Shown: positions 1 through 8,501 of the stretch, piece by piece | Layout: the number at the start of each line of letters is the position of its first letter | Numbering within the stretch: the stretch's first letter is position 1 | Assembly: GCA_021733665.1 (NCBI GenBank) | Contig: JAHREI010000004.1 | Location: 186,001-250,000, forward strand | Direction: 5' to 3' | Source of the DNA: Bacillus subtilis | Lineage (GTDB): Bacteria > Pseudomonadota > Alphaproteobacteria > Rhizobiales > Rhizobiaceae | DNA: 64,000 nucleotides | Notes under the pieces: generated by a model | The model's input: only the letters and a program-made list of their open reading frames with translations | What the model was told of the DNA's origin: nothing | The model's database searches: none | Made by a program: the position numbers and the translations under genes

Positions 1-1
1 G

Positions 2-745
2 TTCTCTGAGCGTGAGCGTAACGGGGACATTCCGGGGCACACATTGGCAACGCTGTTGTTCTTTGTGGCGGCCGGATTGCTGATGGCGCAGCCGGATTTT
101 GGTCAGACAATGCTGACAGCGGGTAGCTGGGGCGCAATGTTCTTTATCGCCGGTATGTCATGGATGCTGATCATTGTTTTTGGTGGCGGCGGAATTGTTC
201 TGGGGCTGGGTGCTTATACGCTTCTTCCTCACGTGGCAGGCCGTATCGATCGATTTATGACTGGTGAAGGTGACACGTTTCAGGTTGATACTGGTCGCGA
301 AGCTATTATTCGTGGTGGCTGGTTCGGGCAGGGACCGGGTGAAGGTACGATCAAACGCATTATTCCTGATAGTCATACGGACTTTATTTTCTCTGTAGCA
401 GCAGAAGAATACGGCATTATTCTCTGTATTTTGATTATGATGTTGTTTGCCTTTATCGTTATTCGCGGATTGATCGTGGCTATGCGTGCGCGTGATGCTT
501 TCTCGCGATTGGCGATTTCGGGCATTGTTATTCTGTTTGGTTTTCAGTCGATCATCAATATGGCGGTGAACCTGCACCTGATGCCTGCTAAGGGAATGAC
601 ATTGCCGTTTATCTCTTATGGTGGTTCGTCTTTGGTCGCAGTTGCCATTACAATGGGCTTTTTGCTGGCATTGACGCGGAAAAACCCGGAACGCCGGATG
701 TCTGCCTCGTTGAAAGGCGCAGGCGAGCGTATTCCTGCGCTTTAA
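2..745 (+). CDS. ftsW: Peptidoglycan polymerase FtsW, 3' part (cut by window edge)
   Basis: C-terminal part of a SEDS-family membrane glycosyltransferase that polymerises lipid II at the division septum. The frame is open from base 2, so the gene starts outside the window; the first internal TTG at 44 is not a real start. Hydrophobic segments alternate with a large periplasmic loop, and the family's C-terminal signature FISYGGSSLVA lies at about 608-640. It is followed 71 bp later by murG in the usual dcw order. Family assignment is firm; only the N-terminus is missing. Confidence 0.95.
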   Translation, partial: FSERERNGDIPGHTLATLLFFVAAGLLMAQPDFGQTMLTAGSWGAMFFIAGMSWMLIIVFGGGGIVLGLGAYTLLPHVAGRIDRFMTGEGDTFQVDTGREAIIRGGWFGQGPGEGTIKRIIPDSHTDFIFSVAAEEYGIILCILIMMLFAFIVIRGLIVAMRARDAFSRLAISGIVILFGFQSIINMAVNLHLMPAKGMTLPFISYGGSSLVAVAITMGFLLALTRKNPERRMSASLKGAGERIPAL

Positions 746-764
746 AAATTTAATGCTGAATTGA

Positions 765-793
765 GCAGTTCCGCCCCATGATTTCGGAACTGC
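765..793 (+). terminator. Hairpin between ftsW and murG
   Basis: A perfect 9-bp stem (GCAGTTCCG with CGGAACTGC) and an 11-nt loop, followed by GTGTTTAAAAAA. The T-run is short, so it may only attenuate or stabilise the transcript rather than fully terminate. Confidence 0.35.
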
Positions 794-816
794 GTGTTTA
801 AAAAAATACAGAACGG

Positions 817-1950
817 ATGATGATGACAAAAGGTGTTATCGTTTTGGCAGCAGGCGGTACCGGCGGACATTTGTTTCCTGCCGAAGCGCTGGCGCATGAA
901 CTGACAAAAGACGGCTATGATGTGCATCTGGTAACCGACAAACGTGCGCAGCGCTTTGTGTCCGGTTTTGACGATCATCATGTGCATGTGGTGCGCTCTG
1001 CAACCATTGCCGGTAAAAATCCGATTGCTCTGGCGAAAACGTTCTACAGCCTGTGGCAGGGTAATCTTGATTGCCGCAAATTGTTCCGCCGCCTAAAGCC
1101 GAAACTGGTCGTCGGTTTTGGCGGCTATCCGACCTTGCCGCCGCTCTATGCAGCCTCGCGTATGGGTATTCCGACGATTATCCATGAACAGAATGCGGTG
1201 ATGGGGCGTGCCAATAAAGGTTTGTCTGCCCGCGTGACAGCGATTGCCGGTGGTTTCTTGTCTGAGGATAGTGGTGTGCATGCGGCCAAAACCGTGCAGA
1301 CCGGTAATCCGGTGCGCCCGACTGTTCTGGCTCAGACTAATGTTGCCTATAAGCCTTCTGCAGAGCCGGATGTGTTCCGTTTTCTGGTGTTTGGCGGCAG
1401 TCAGGGTGCGCAGTATTTTTCGACCGTAGTCCCTGCCGCTGTTGCGTTACTTGAGATTGATGAACGTGAAAGACTGTTTATTACCCAGCAGGCGCGTCCG
1501 GAAGATGAAGTGATTTGCCGTAAAGCTTATGAAAAGCTTGGCGTTAAAGCGCAGGTTGCACCTTTCTTCGGTAATCTGCCTGAAATGATGGCGCAGGCGC
1601 ATTTTGTACTGTCGCGCTCCGGTGCTTCCACGGTTTCTGAAATTGCCGCTATTGGTCGCCCGAGCTTGCTGGTGCCGTTTCCGTTTGCGCTTGATCATGA
1701 TCAGGCTGCGAATGCCGAGGCACTGGCAAAGGCTGGCGGTGGTGAAGTGATCCGTCAGTCTGAGCTGAAGCCGGAAAAACTGGCACAAATTCTGATTGCT
1801 GCGCTGAATGAGCCGCAAAGATTGGCAGATATGGCGGAACGTGCAAAAAGTTCCGGTCGTCCTGATGCAACACGGTTGCTTGCTGATCTTGTCGAGGCTA
1901 TTGCAGCGGGATTGTCTGTTTCTGATTATAAGCAAGGAAAACGCGTATGA
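817..1950 (+). CDS. murG: UDP-GlcNAc--undecaprenyl-PP-MurNAc-pentapeptide GlcNAc transferase
   Basis: Cytoplasmic-face GT28 glycosyltransferase converting lipid I to lipid II. The protein is 377 aa, normal for the family. The N-terminal glycine loop [10 protein letters not shown] is at residues 13-22, and the donor-sugar site region [15 protein letters not shown] followed by a D-H-D-Q-A-A-N-A stretch is near residues 268-300. Three ATG codons are stacked at 817, 820 and 823; the first is taken but the exact one is uncertain. The stop overlaps the murC start by ATGA, which predicts translational coupling. Confidence 0.96.
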   Translation: MMMTKGVIVLAAGGTGGHLFPAEALAHELTKDGYDVHLVTDKRAQRFVSGFDDHHVHVVRSATIAGKNPIALAKTFYSLWQGNLDCRKLFRRLKPKLVVGFGGYPTLPPLYAASRMGIPTIIHEQNAVMGRANKGLSARVTAIAGGFLSEDSGVHAAKTVQTGNPVRPTVLAQTNVAYKPSAEPDVFRFLVFGGSQGAQYFSTVVPAAVALLEIDERERLFITQQARPEDEVICRKAYEKLGVKAQVAPFFGNLPEMMAQAHFVLSRSGASTVSEIAAIGRPSLLVPFPFALDHDQAANAEALAKAGGGEVIRQSELKPEKLAQILIAALNEPQRLADMAERAKSSGRPDATRLLADLVEAIAAGLSVSDYKQGKRV

Positions 1951-3353
1951 AAATGCCTCTGAATATTGGTCTGGTTCATTTTATCGGAATCGGCGGCATT
2001 GGCATGAGCGGCATTGCAGAAGTGCTGCATAATCTGGGCTATAAGGTTCAGGGTTCCGATCAGGCTGATGGTGCGAATGTGCAGCGTCTGCGCGATAAGG
2101 GCATTGAAGTTTTTGTCGGCCATAAAGCCGAGAATATCGGCAAGGCTGATGTGGTTGTGGTTTCCACCGCTATCCGCCCGAATAATCCGGAGCTGGTTGA
2201 GGCGCGCGAAAATCTGCTGCCAATCGTACGTCGTGCAGAAATGCTGGCCGAACTGATGCGCTTCCGTCAGGCGATTGCCATTGGCGGTACCCATGGCAAG
2301 ACCACCACCACCTCGATGGTTGCGACATTGCTTGAATCCGGTCGTCTTGACCCGACCGTTATCAATGGCGGTATCATCAATGCCTATGGCACCAATGCCC
2401 GTATGGGTGAAGGTGAGTGGATGGTGGTTGAAGCCGATGAGAGCGACGGCACCTTCCTGAAGCTGCCTGCTGATATTGCCGTGATCACCAATATTGATCC
2501 GGAACATCTCGATCATTACGGTTCGTTCGATAATGTCCGCGCTGCCTTCCGTCAGTTTGTTGAGAATGTGCCTTTCTACGGTTTCGGCGTGATGTGTCTT
2601 GATCATCCGGAAGTACAGGCACTGGTTAGCCGCATCGAAGATCGTCGCGTGATTACCTATGGTGAAAACCCGCAGGCCGATGTGCGCTTTTCCAACCATC
2701 ATATGGATGGTGCGGTTTCTGTATTTGATGTGGTCATCCGTGACCGCAAGGGTGAGACTGTTGAGATCAAAGATCTGCGTCTGCCGATGCCGGGTCGTCA
2801 CAATGTGTCCAATGCGACTGCGGCGATTGCTGTTGCCCATGAACTTGGTCTGACTGCCGATGATATCCGCAAAGGTCTGTTCGGTTTTGGTGGTGTAAAG
2901 CGTCGCTTTACTCATACTGGCTCGTGGAACGGCGTGGAAGTATTTGACGATTACGGTCATCATCCGGTTGAGATCAAAGCTGTGCTGAAAGCTGCCCGTG
3001 AAGCCGCGCAAAAGCGCGTGATTGCAATTGCACAGCCGCACCGCTTTACGCGCTTGGCGAGCCTGTTTGATGAATTCTCAACCTGCTTTAATGATGCCGA
3101 TACTGTGCTGATCGCGCCGGTCTATACCGCCGGTGAAGATCCAATTGAAGGCGTGACATCGGAAACGCTGGTGAGCAAGATCAAGACCGCCGGTCACCGC
3201 GATGCCCGTTATCTGGAAAGCCCTGAGCAGCTACCTGAAATCATCAAAGGGCTGGCACAGGAAGGTGACTTCGTGGTGTTCCTCGGTGCAGGTAATATCA
3301 CGCAATGGGCTTATGCATTGCCTAAGCAGCTAGGCGGTATCAGCGCTGCCTGA
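1947..3353 (+). CDS. murC: UDP-N-acetylmuramate--L-alanine ligase
   Basis: ATP-dependent ligase adding L-Ala to UDP-MurNAc in the cytoplasm, 468 aa as usual. An N-terminal Rossmann loop GIGGIGMSG is at residues 14-22, the ATP-binding loop [10 protein letters not shown] at 113-122, a [11 protein letters not shown] motif near 190, and the C-terminal [11 protein letters not shown] motif near 332. The start overlaps the murG stop (ATGA). The last 15 codons are repeated in altered form just after the stop (see the tail copy at 3364-3411). A terminator follows, so murC ends the first sub-operon of the cluster. Confidence 0.97.
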   Translation: MKMPLNIGLVHFIGIGGIGMSGIAEVLHNLGYKVQGSDQADGANVQRLRDKGIEVFVGHKAENIGKADVVVVSTAIRPNNPELVEARENLLPIVRRAEMLAELMRFRQAIAIGGTHGKTTTTSMVATLLESGRLDPTVINGGIINAYGTNARMGEGEWMVVEADESDGTFLKLPADIAVITNIDPEHLDHYGSFDNVRAAFRQFVENVPFYGFGVMCLDHPEVQALVSRIEDRRVITYGENPQADVRFSNHHMDGAVSVFDVVIRDRKGETVEIKDLRLPMPGRHNVSNATAAIAVAHELGLTADDIRKGLFGFGGVKRRFTHTGSWNGVEVFDDYGHHPVEIKAVLKAAREAAQKRVIAIAQPHRFTRLASLFDEFSTCFNDADTVLIAPVYTAGEDPIEGVTSETLVSKIKTAGHRDARYLESPEQLPEIIKGLAQEGDFVVFLGAGNITQWAYALPKQLGGISAA

Positions 3354-3363
3354 GGCAATGCGG

Positions 3364-3411
3364 GTGGCTTATGCACTGCCTAAGCAGTTAGGTGGGACCT
3401 CCGCCGTTTAA
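3364..3411 (+). pseudogene. Diverged extra copy of the murC 3' end
   Basis: Ten bases after the murC stop the sequence again encodes [15 protein letters not shown] and a stop, against [15 protein letters not shown] at the true end (3306-3353). Of the differing codons, six sense codons are synonymous (Leu, Leu, Gly, Gly, Ser, Ala) and the stop changes from TGA to TAA; three change the residue. No start codon or ribosome site precedes it, so it is a gene remnant, not a gene. The match may begin slightly upstream at GCAATG (3355). Confidence 0.85.
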
Positions 3412-3445
3412 GACTGTGCGTGTAGTTTATATGCTGACTAATGCA

Positions 3446-3490
3446 CTCGGCAGGGTTTGAGGAATAATGCCTTGATCCTGCCGTGTTTTT
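3446..3490 (+). terminator. Rho-independent terminator after murC
   Basis: An imperfect stem whose core is CGGCAGG (3448-3454) with CCTGCCG (3477-3483), extended by partially paired flanks, followed by TGTTTTT. It separates murC from murB. Confidence 0.65.
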
Positions 3491-3506
3491 CCTGACCTTA
3501 TCCGAA

Positions 3507-3535
3507 TTGTTATGACGCTTATAATCCGGAAAATT
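3507..3535 (+). promoter_or_regulatory. Promoter of murB
   Basis: TTGTTA at 3507-3512 and a consensus TATAAT at 3530-3535 with 17-bp spacing. The expected start of transcription is near 3542, giving an approximately 30-nt leader before murB. A small inverted repeat (AATCCGGA 3533-3540 with TCCGGATT 3551-3558) overlaps the -10 and start region and could be an operator or leader hairpin. Confidence 0.65.
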
Positions 3536-3570
3536 TGAAGTCCGGATTGTTTTAAGAGAGATGAGTAGAA

Positions 3571-4536
3571 ATGGCTGTAAAGCTCGATGGTGAAGCGCTG
3601 CTCAAGCAGCTTGAAAAACCTCTGTCTGGTATTCGCGGACGTCTGACGCCAAATTCCGGTATGGATAAGATCACATGGTTCCGCGCAGGCGGCCCTGCTG
3701 AAGTTCTGTTCCAGCCGGCTGACGAAGATGATCTGGCAGAATTCCTGAAAAATGTACCAGAAGAAATTCCGGTCATGACTGTCGGTATCGGTTCCAACCT
3801 TCTGGTGCGTGAAGGTGGCATTCCGGGCTTTGTAGTGCGTTTGTCTGCCAAAGGCTTTGGTGAGGTTGAGCGTGTATCTGATACGCGTCTGCGCGCCGGT
3901 ACGGCGACACCGGACAAACGTGTGGCGGCTGCAGCACTTGAGGCTGAAATTGCCGGTTTCCATTTTTACCACGGTATTCCGGGTGGTATCGGCGGCGCTT
4001 TGCGTATGAATGCCGGTGCGAATGGTGTTGAGACCTGCGAACGTGTGATCGAAGTGCGTGCCTATGACCGTAAGGGAAATCTGCATGTGCTGAACAACGC
4101 GGATATGGGCTATGCCTATCGTCATTGCTCTGCACCGAAAGACTTTATCTTTACCTCAGCATTGTTTGAGGGGTCGCGTGGCGAAGCTGCTGCTATTCGC
4201 GCTGCGATGGATGAAGTGCAGAACCATCGTGAGACAGTGCAGCCGATCCGTGAGAAAACCGGCGGTTCTACTTTCAAGAATCCTGAAGGCACATCCTCAT
4301 GGAAAGAAATCGATAAAGCCGGTTGCCGTGGTCTGACCATTGGTGGTGCACATATGTCGACCATGCACTGCAATTTCATGATTAATGGTGACAATGCCAC
4401 TGGTTATGATCTGGAACTGCTGGGCGAAACTGTACGTAATAAAGTACGCGCTAATTCGGGTATTAAACTGCACTGGGAAATCCGCCGTCTCGGCCAGTTC
4501 CTTGAAGGTCGTGAAGTCACCGAATTTTTGGATTGA
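3571..4536 (+). CDS. murB: UDP-N-acetylenolpyruvoylglucosamine reductase
   Basis: FAD-dependent reductase making UDP-MurNAc, 321 aa. FAD-site segments [12 protein letters not shown] (about residue 71) and [18 protein letters not shown] (about 135) are present, as are the catalytic-serine motif [10 protein letters not shown] (about 230) and the C-terminal acidic residue in [16 protein letters not shown] lies just upstream of the ATG. Unlike the tightly coupled murG-murC pair it has its own promoter and terminator. Confidence 0.96.
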   Translation: MAVKLDGEALLKQLEKPLSGIRGRLTPNSGMDKITWFRAGGPAEVLFQPADEDDLAEFLKNVPEEIPVMTVGIGSNLLVREGGIPGFVVRLSAKGFGEVERVSDTRLRAGTATPDKRVAAAALEAEIAGFHFYHGIPGGIGGALRMNAGANGVETCERVIEVRAYDRKGNLHVLNNADMGYAYRHCSAPKDFIFTSALFEGSRGEAAAIRAAMDEVQNHRETVQPIREKTGGSTFKNPEGTSSWKEIDKAGCRGLTIGGAHMSTMHCNFMINGDNATGYDLELLGETVRNKVRANSGIKLHWEIRRLGQFLEGREVTEFLD

Positions 4537-4594
4537 TCATCCTGTTTATTTCAGCAGTTGCCTCCTAAACGGAAAGCTGCGGATTATCTTTCTC

Positions 4595-4640
4595 ATCACC
4601 GCTGTTTTTTCCATTTGGAGAGGGCAGCGGTGATTTGTTT
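4595..4640 (+). terminator. Terminator after murB
   Basis: ATCACCGCTG (4595-4604) pairs with CAGCGGTGAT (4625-4634), a perfect 10-bp stem with a 20-nt loop, followed by TTGTTTT. The loop is long, so strength is uncertain. Confidence 0.5.
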
Positions 4641-5091
4641 TATGGGGCTGAAATCATCGTTTTTGAGGTGATTTGCCCCTGTCAAGAGTCTCGCCTTTGC
4701 ATTTTGCTAAAATAAATTTCCGAACTAACTAATTAATGAAAAACCTTAATAAATCAGTGGTTTCCGGCAAAAACGATTCGGGTGCCTTCAGCGTAATATT
4801 TTGTAAGGGCTTGCCATAGAATCAACTCTCTGATTCTTATAGTGAACAAGCGTTAGTGATTTGGGTCGGCAAGTTAATTTTGCCTTGGGGTTCTGCGGAA
4901 ATCTTCCGCCGGAGCGCTGTATGATTGTCTCTGAGTTCGGGGAGGTTCGGGCTTTTGGTCATGCAGGTCTCAAGGGGTATTTTTAATGAGTTTGGCGTAT
5001 CTGCATGATGCGCGCGAACCGGTTTCGGCGGGTTCGAAGTATTTTTTGTTTTATGTGTATCAGCGTTGCCGGCAGAGGGGATGTGATTAAA
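4641..5091 (+). promoter_or_regulatory. AT-rich upstream region of ddlB with four GANTC sites
   Basis: This 450-bp stretch has no convincing gene. It is AT-rich in its first half and holds GANTC sites at 4686, 4775, 4819 and 4832; the last two form an inverted pair (AGAATCA and TGATTCT). GANTC is the CcrM methyltransferase site in alphaproteobacteria. No strong -35/-10 pair with normal spacing was found, so the ddlB-ftsQA promoter cannot be placed exactly. Confidence 0.4.
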
Positions 5092-6018
5092 ATGACAGGT
5101 AAGCATGTTGCTGTCTTGATGGGCGGTTTTTCATCGGAGCGTCCGGTTAGTCTTTCTTCCGGTGCGGCTTGCGCCAAGGCTCTTGAAGAGCAGGGCTATC
5201 GCGTAACGCGCATTGATGTTGATCGTAATGTTGCTGCTGTTTTGGCAGAGTTGAAGCCTGATGTGGCTTTTAACGCTTTACATGGTCCTTTCGGTGAAGA
5301 TGGTGCCATTCAGGGCATTCTTGAATATTTGCAAATCCCTTACACACATTCCGGTGTGCTGGCTTCGGCGCTGGCAATGGATAAGGGGCGCGCCAAGCTG
5401 GTGGCAAGCGCTGCCGGTGTTGCTGTCGCGCCATCGCGCGTGATGAACCGTTTTGATATTGGCAATGAACATCCGATGCAGCCGCCTTATGTGGTGAAGC
5501 CTGTTCGTGAAGGTTCAAGCTTTGGTGTCGTGATCGTACGCGAAGGTCAGAGTGTGCCGCCGCAGCTTCTCGGTTCGGATGAATGGAAATACGGCGATGA
5601 GGTTCTGGTCGAGCGCTATGTTGCAGGGCGTGAACTGACCTGCGCTGTGATGGGTGATCGCGCTCTGGGTGTCTGTGAAATCATTCCGCTGGATCATTCT
5701 TTCTACGATTATGATGCAAAATACGCAGATGGCGGTTCAAGACATGAATGTCCTGCGAAAATTTCACCAAATATTTACCAAAAAATACAAATAATGGCAC
5801 TTCAGGCACATCAGGCGGTCGGGTGTCGCGGCGTGAGTCGTTCCGATTTCCGGTTTGATGAGAATGGCTCCGGTGATGGTGAGCTGATCTGGCTTGAAGT
5901 GAATACGCAGCCGGGCATGACGCCGACCTCTCTGGTGCCGGATATTGCCAAGGCTGAAGGGTATTCATTCGGTGAGTTGTTGAGCTGGATGGTGGAGGAT
6001 GCCTCGTGCATGCGTTAA
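5092..6018 (+). CDS. ddlB: D-alanine--D-alanine ligase
   Basis: ATP-grasp ligase making the D-Ala-D-Ala dipeptide for peptidoglycan, 308 aa. The N-terminal [15 protein letters not shown] motif, the lid region [12 protein letters not shown] and the C-terminal metal-binding [12 protein letters not shown] are all visible. An upstream in-frame ATG at 5005 would add 29 unusual basic residues; 5092 is chosen because homology starts there and AGAGGGG lies at 5074-5080. The end overlaps the probable ftsQ start. Confidence 0.95.
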   Translation: MTGKHVAVLMGGFSSERPVSLSSGAACAKALEEQGYRVTRIDVDRNVAAVLAELKPDVAFNALHGPFGEDGAIQGILEYLQIPYTHSGVLASALAMDKGRAKLVASAAGVAVAPSRVMNRFDIGNEHPMQPPYVVKPVREGSSFGVVIVREGQSVPPQLLGSDEWKYGDEVLVERYVAGRELTCAVMGDRALGVCEIIPLDHSFYDYDAKYADGGSRHECPAKISPNIYQKIQIMALQAHQAVGCRGVSRSDFRFDENGSGDGELIWLEVNTQPGMTPTSLVPDIAKAEGYSFGELLSWMVEDASCMR

Positions 6019-6941
6019 AAACGAGATCTGACAGAAGTGGTCATGATGCGATGATGTCCCGTACATCACTGTCGCATGGTGGTGCTTTTGTTCTGCCACG
6101 TTTTCTTCGTAAGCCTTTTCGTATTGCCTCGCGCCTGTTTGGCGGCGGGGTGAGTATACCTCGCTATGCCGGTACTCTGGGGCTGGTCAGCTTTCTGGGT
6201 GCCACCGGCATCTACGGTATGATTGTTGGTGATCATACCCATACTGTTGTTAAGGCAACTGCCTCCACTTTTGGTTTTGCAATCGAGAGAGTGAGTGTTG
6301 CCGGTAACAACGAAACATCTGAAATTGATATTCTTGAAAAGCTTGGTCTGGACGGGGAAACATCCCTGATCGGGTTTAATGCTGATGAGGCGCGTCTGGC
6401 AATTGAGACGCTGCCTTGGGTTGCCGGTGTTGAAATCCGCAAAGTCTATCCGGGTTCCGTTGTCGTTTCTCTGGAAGAGCGCAAGGCATTTGCCCTCTGG
6501 CAGAGTGGACGTGACCTGCTCGTTGTCGACGAAGCCGGTAAGCCAATTGTACCGCTGAATGGTTCCCGCTATGCTTCGCTGCCGCTTGTTGTCGGTGAGG
6601 GAGCATCCAGTCGCGGTAAGGCTTTTATTGAAACTGTGGCCGCTTACCCTGATCTGGCCGCTAAGGTGCGTGCCTATGCGCGTGTCTCTGATCGTCGCTG
6701 GGATTTGTTGTTTGATAATGGTGTGCGGGTTTTATTGCCGGAACAGGACGTGAAGCGCGCTCTGGCCGAAGTTGAGACTCTGCAGCGGACTAAAAATATT
6801 CTGGGGCGGGATATTCTCAGCCTCGATATGCGGTTGGATGATCGCGTGACAGTGCAGCTTACGCCAAGCGGTATGGAACAGCGTGAGAAAATGTTGAAAG
6901 ACCGCGAAAAGGCTGCCAAGGCAGCGGGTAGGCGCGCATGA
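6006..6941 (+). CDS. ftsQ: Cell division protein FtsQ
   Basis: Bitopic divisome protein linking early and late septation factors. A basic cytoplasmic N-terminus precedes one membrane segment at about residues 57-78, then a POTRA domain ([15 protein letters not shown], with [24 protein letters not shown]) and the FtsQ beta domain. The GTG at 6006 overlaps ddlB by 13 bp; ATG codons at 6051 and 6054 are alternative starts and still give a complete protein. The stop overlaps ftsA by ATGA. Confidence 0.92.
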   Translation: MHALKTRSDRSGHDAMMSRTSLSHGGAFVLPRFLRKPFRIASRLFGGGVSIPRYAGTLGLVSFLGATGIYGMIVGDHTHTVVKATASTFGFAIERVSVAGNNETSEIDILEKLGLDGETSLIGFNADEARLAIETLPWVAGVEIRKVYPGSVVVSLEERKAFALWQSGRDLLVVDEAGKPIVPLNGSRYASLPLVVGEGASSRGKAFIETVAAYPDLAAKVRAYARVSDRRWDLLFDNGVRVLLPEQDVKRALAEVETLQRTKNILGRDILSLDMRLDDRVTVQLTPSGMEQREKMLKDREKAAKAAGRRA

Positions 6942-8260
6942 GTATCTGGTCTTCAAAAAACACTTCCGGTTCCGCATCTTCAGGTCGCCGCACGCGGCTT
7001 TTGACTGTGCTTGACGTTGGTTCGTCCAAAGTTTCCTGTGTGATTGCGCGTCTGCGCCCGCGCGATGAGAGTGCATTCCTGCCGGGTCGTACCCATCGTA
7101 TGGAAGTACTGGGCATCGGTTACCAGAAGTCGCGCGGCGTTAAATCCGGTGTAGTGATTGATCTGGATGCGGCTGAACAGTCGATCCGTCTGGCTGTTGA
7201 TGCGGCTGAACGTATGGCCGGTCTGACAGTTGAATCGCTGATCGTGAACATTTCTTCCGGTCGCCTGAAAAGCGAAACCTTCAATGCCAGCATTGATCTG
7301 GGCGGCCACGAAGTCGAAAAGACAGATATCCGTCGTGTGCTTGCTGCCGGTGCAAAACAGGCTTTGCAGGCTGAGCGTCATCTGGTTCACTCTTTGCCGA
7401 TTGGTTACACGCTGGACAGCGAACGCGGCATTCGTGATCCGCTGGGTATGCTCGGCGATACGCTCGGCGTTGATATGCATGTGCTGACTGCGGATAGCGC
7501 GCCTTTGCGCAATCTGGAGCTCTGCATTAATCGTTGCCACCTCTCGGTCGAAGCAATTGTTGCCACCCCTTATGCAAGCGGTCTGGCGGCTCTGGTGGAT
7601 GACGAAGCGGAAATGGGCGCGGCCTGTATTGATATGGGCGGCGGCACGACAACGATTTCCGTATTCTCGGAAGGCAAATTTATCCATGCGGACGCCATTG
7701 CCATTGGCGGTATGCATGTAACAATGGACGTGGCACGCGGGTTCTCCACCCGCATGGAAGATGCTGAACGTCTCAAGGTTATGTATGGCTCGGCGCTGCC
7801 AAGCGCTGCCGATGATCGTGATATGATCAGCGTGCCGCCGATTGGCGACGACGACCGTGATGTGCCGAACCAGTATCCGCGTTCTGTTCTGACCCGTATC
7901 ATTCGTGCCCGTGTTGAAGAAACACTGGAGCTGGTTCGTGACCGGCTTAATGCTTCGGGACTGGGACATATTGTCGGTAAACGTGTGGTGCTGACAGGTG
8001 GCGCGAGCCAGCTGACCGGTATGCCGGAAGTTGCACGCCGTATTCTGGCGCGCAATGTCCGCATCGGGCGGCCGTTAGGAATTGCGGGATTACCGGAAGC
8101 TGCTAAGGGCTCCGCTTTCTCGGCAACAGTAGGCCTGCTGATTTATCCGCAGGTTGCAGGTATTGAGGAACGCTCGGTTCGGGCTGCTTCCGGAGGACGC
8201 CTTATAGGGTCCGGCGGGCGCATCTCACGGGTCGGCCAATGGCTGAAAACAAGTTTTTAA
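6938..8260 (+). CDS. ftsA: Cell division protein FtsA
   Basis: Actin-like ATPase that tethers FtsZ to the membrane, 440 aa. The phosphate-1 motif LDVGSSKVSC is near residue 25 and the phosphate-2 motif CIDMGGGTTTISVF near residue 230. The C-terminus GGRISRVGQWLKTSF fits the amphipathic membrane-targeting helix of the family. Its ATG overlaps the ftsQ stop. A 241-bp gap with a candidate promoter separates it from ftsZ. Confidence 0.97.
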   Translation: MSIWSSKNTSGSASSGRRTRLLTVLDVGSSKVSCVIARLRPRDESAFLPGRTHRMEVLGIGYQKSRGVKSGVVIDLDAAEQSIRLAVDAAERMAGLTVESLIVNISSGRLKSETFNASIDLGGHEVEKTDIRRVLAAGAKQALQAERHLVHSLPIGYTLDSERGIRDPLGMLGDTLGVDMHVLTADSAPLRNLELCINRCHLSVEAIVATPYASGLAALVDDEAEMGAACIDMGGGTTTISVFSEGKFIHADAIAIGGMHVTMDVARGFSTRMEDAERLKVMYGSALPSAADDRDMISVPPIGDDDRDVPNQYPRSVLTRIIRARVEETLELVRDRLNASGLGHIVGKRVVLTGGASQLTGMPEVARRILARNVRIGRPLGIAGLPEAAKGSAFSATVGLLIYPQVAGIEERSVRAASGGRLIGSGGRISRVGQWLKTSF

Positions 8261-8365
8261 TTAGAGAGGTATCGCGGCTTTCCTGAGGAGTAAAATTGAA
8301 GGAAAGCAGTTTTGAAACAAGGGTTTGAGATTTTTCATTTCTGACCCGATTACACTCTGGGCTTT

Positions 8366-8395
8366 TTGCCAAATCATGGTAAATGACCAGATAAT
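8366..8395 (+). promoter_or_regulatory. Candidate ftsZ promoter
   Basis: TTGCCA (8366-8371), 18-bp spacer, GATAAT (8390-8395), about 100 bp upstream of ftsZ. Separate ftsZ promoters are common in alphaproteobacteria. No GANTC or clear CtrA half-site pair was found here. Confidence 0.45.
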
Positions 8396-8501
8396 TTCAA
8401 AATGCAAACGCGGTTCCTTTCAGGGTAAATGCGTACAAAAAAACAAATCAGAATACGGCACCGCGGCGGCGAAGCGGTGAAAGGCAAAAGGAACGAAACT
8501 G

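Noticed and set aside
1926-3041. A 371-codon minus-strand frame opposite murC
   Set aside because: Shadow of murC with no domain or start signal; its composition is typical of an antisense frame.
3424-3457. Possible third, highly degraded copy of the murC tail
   Set aside because: Only a gapped, low-identity match (GTAGTTTAT...CACTCGG) can be made, and the bases also form the terminator stem; not distinguishable from chance.
4726-4752. Possible CtrA box with two TTAA half-sites
   Set aside because: The half-sites are 9 bp apart, not the required 7, and the region is simply AT-rich.
4986-5090. A 34-codon frame ([11 protein letters not shown]...) just before ddlB
   Set aside because: No ribosome site, no family resemblance, and it overlaps the leader of ddlB; more likely chance.
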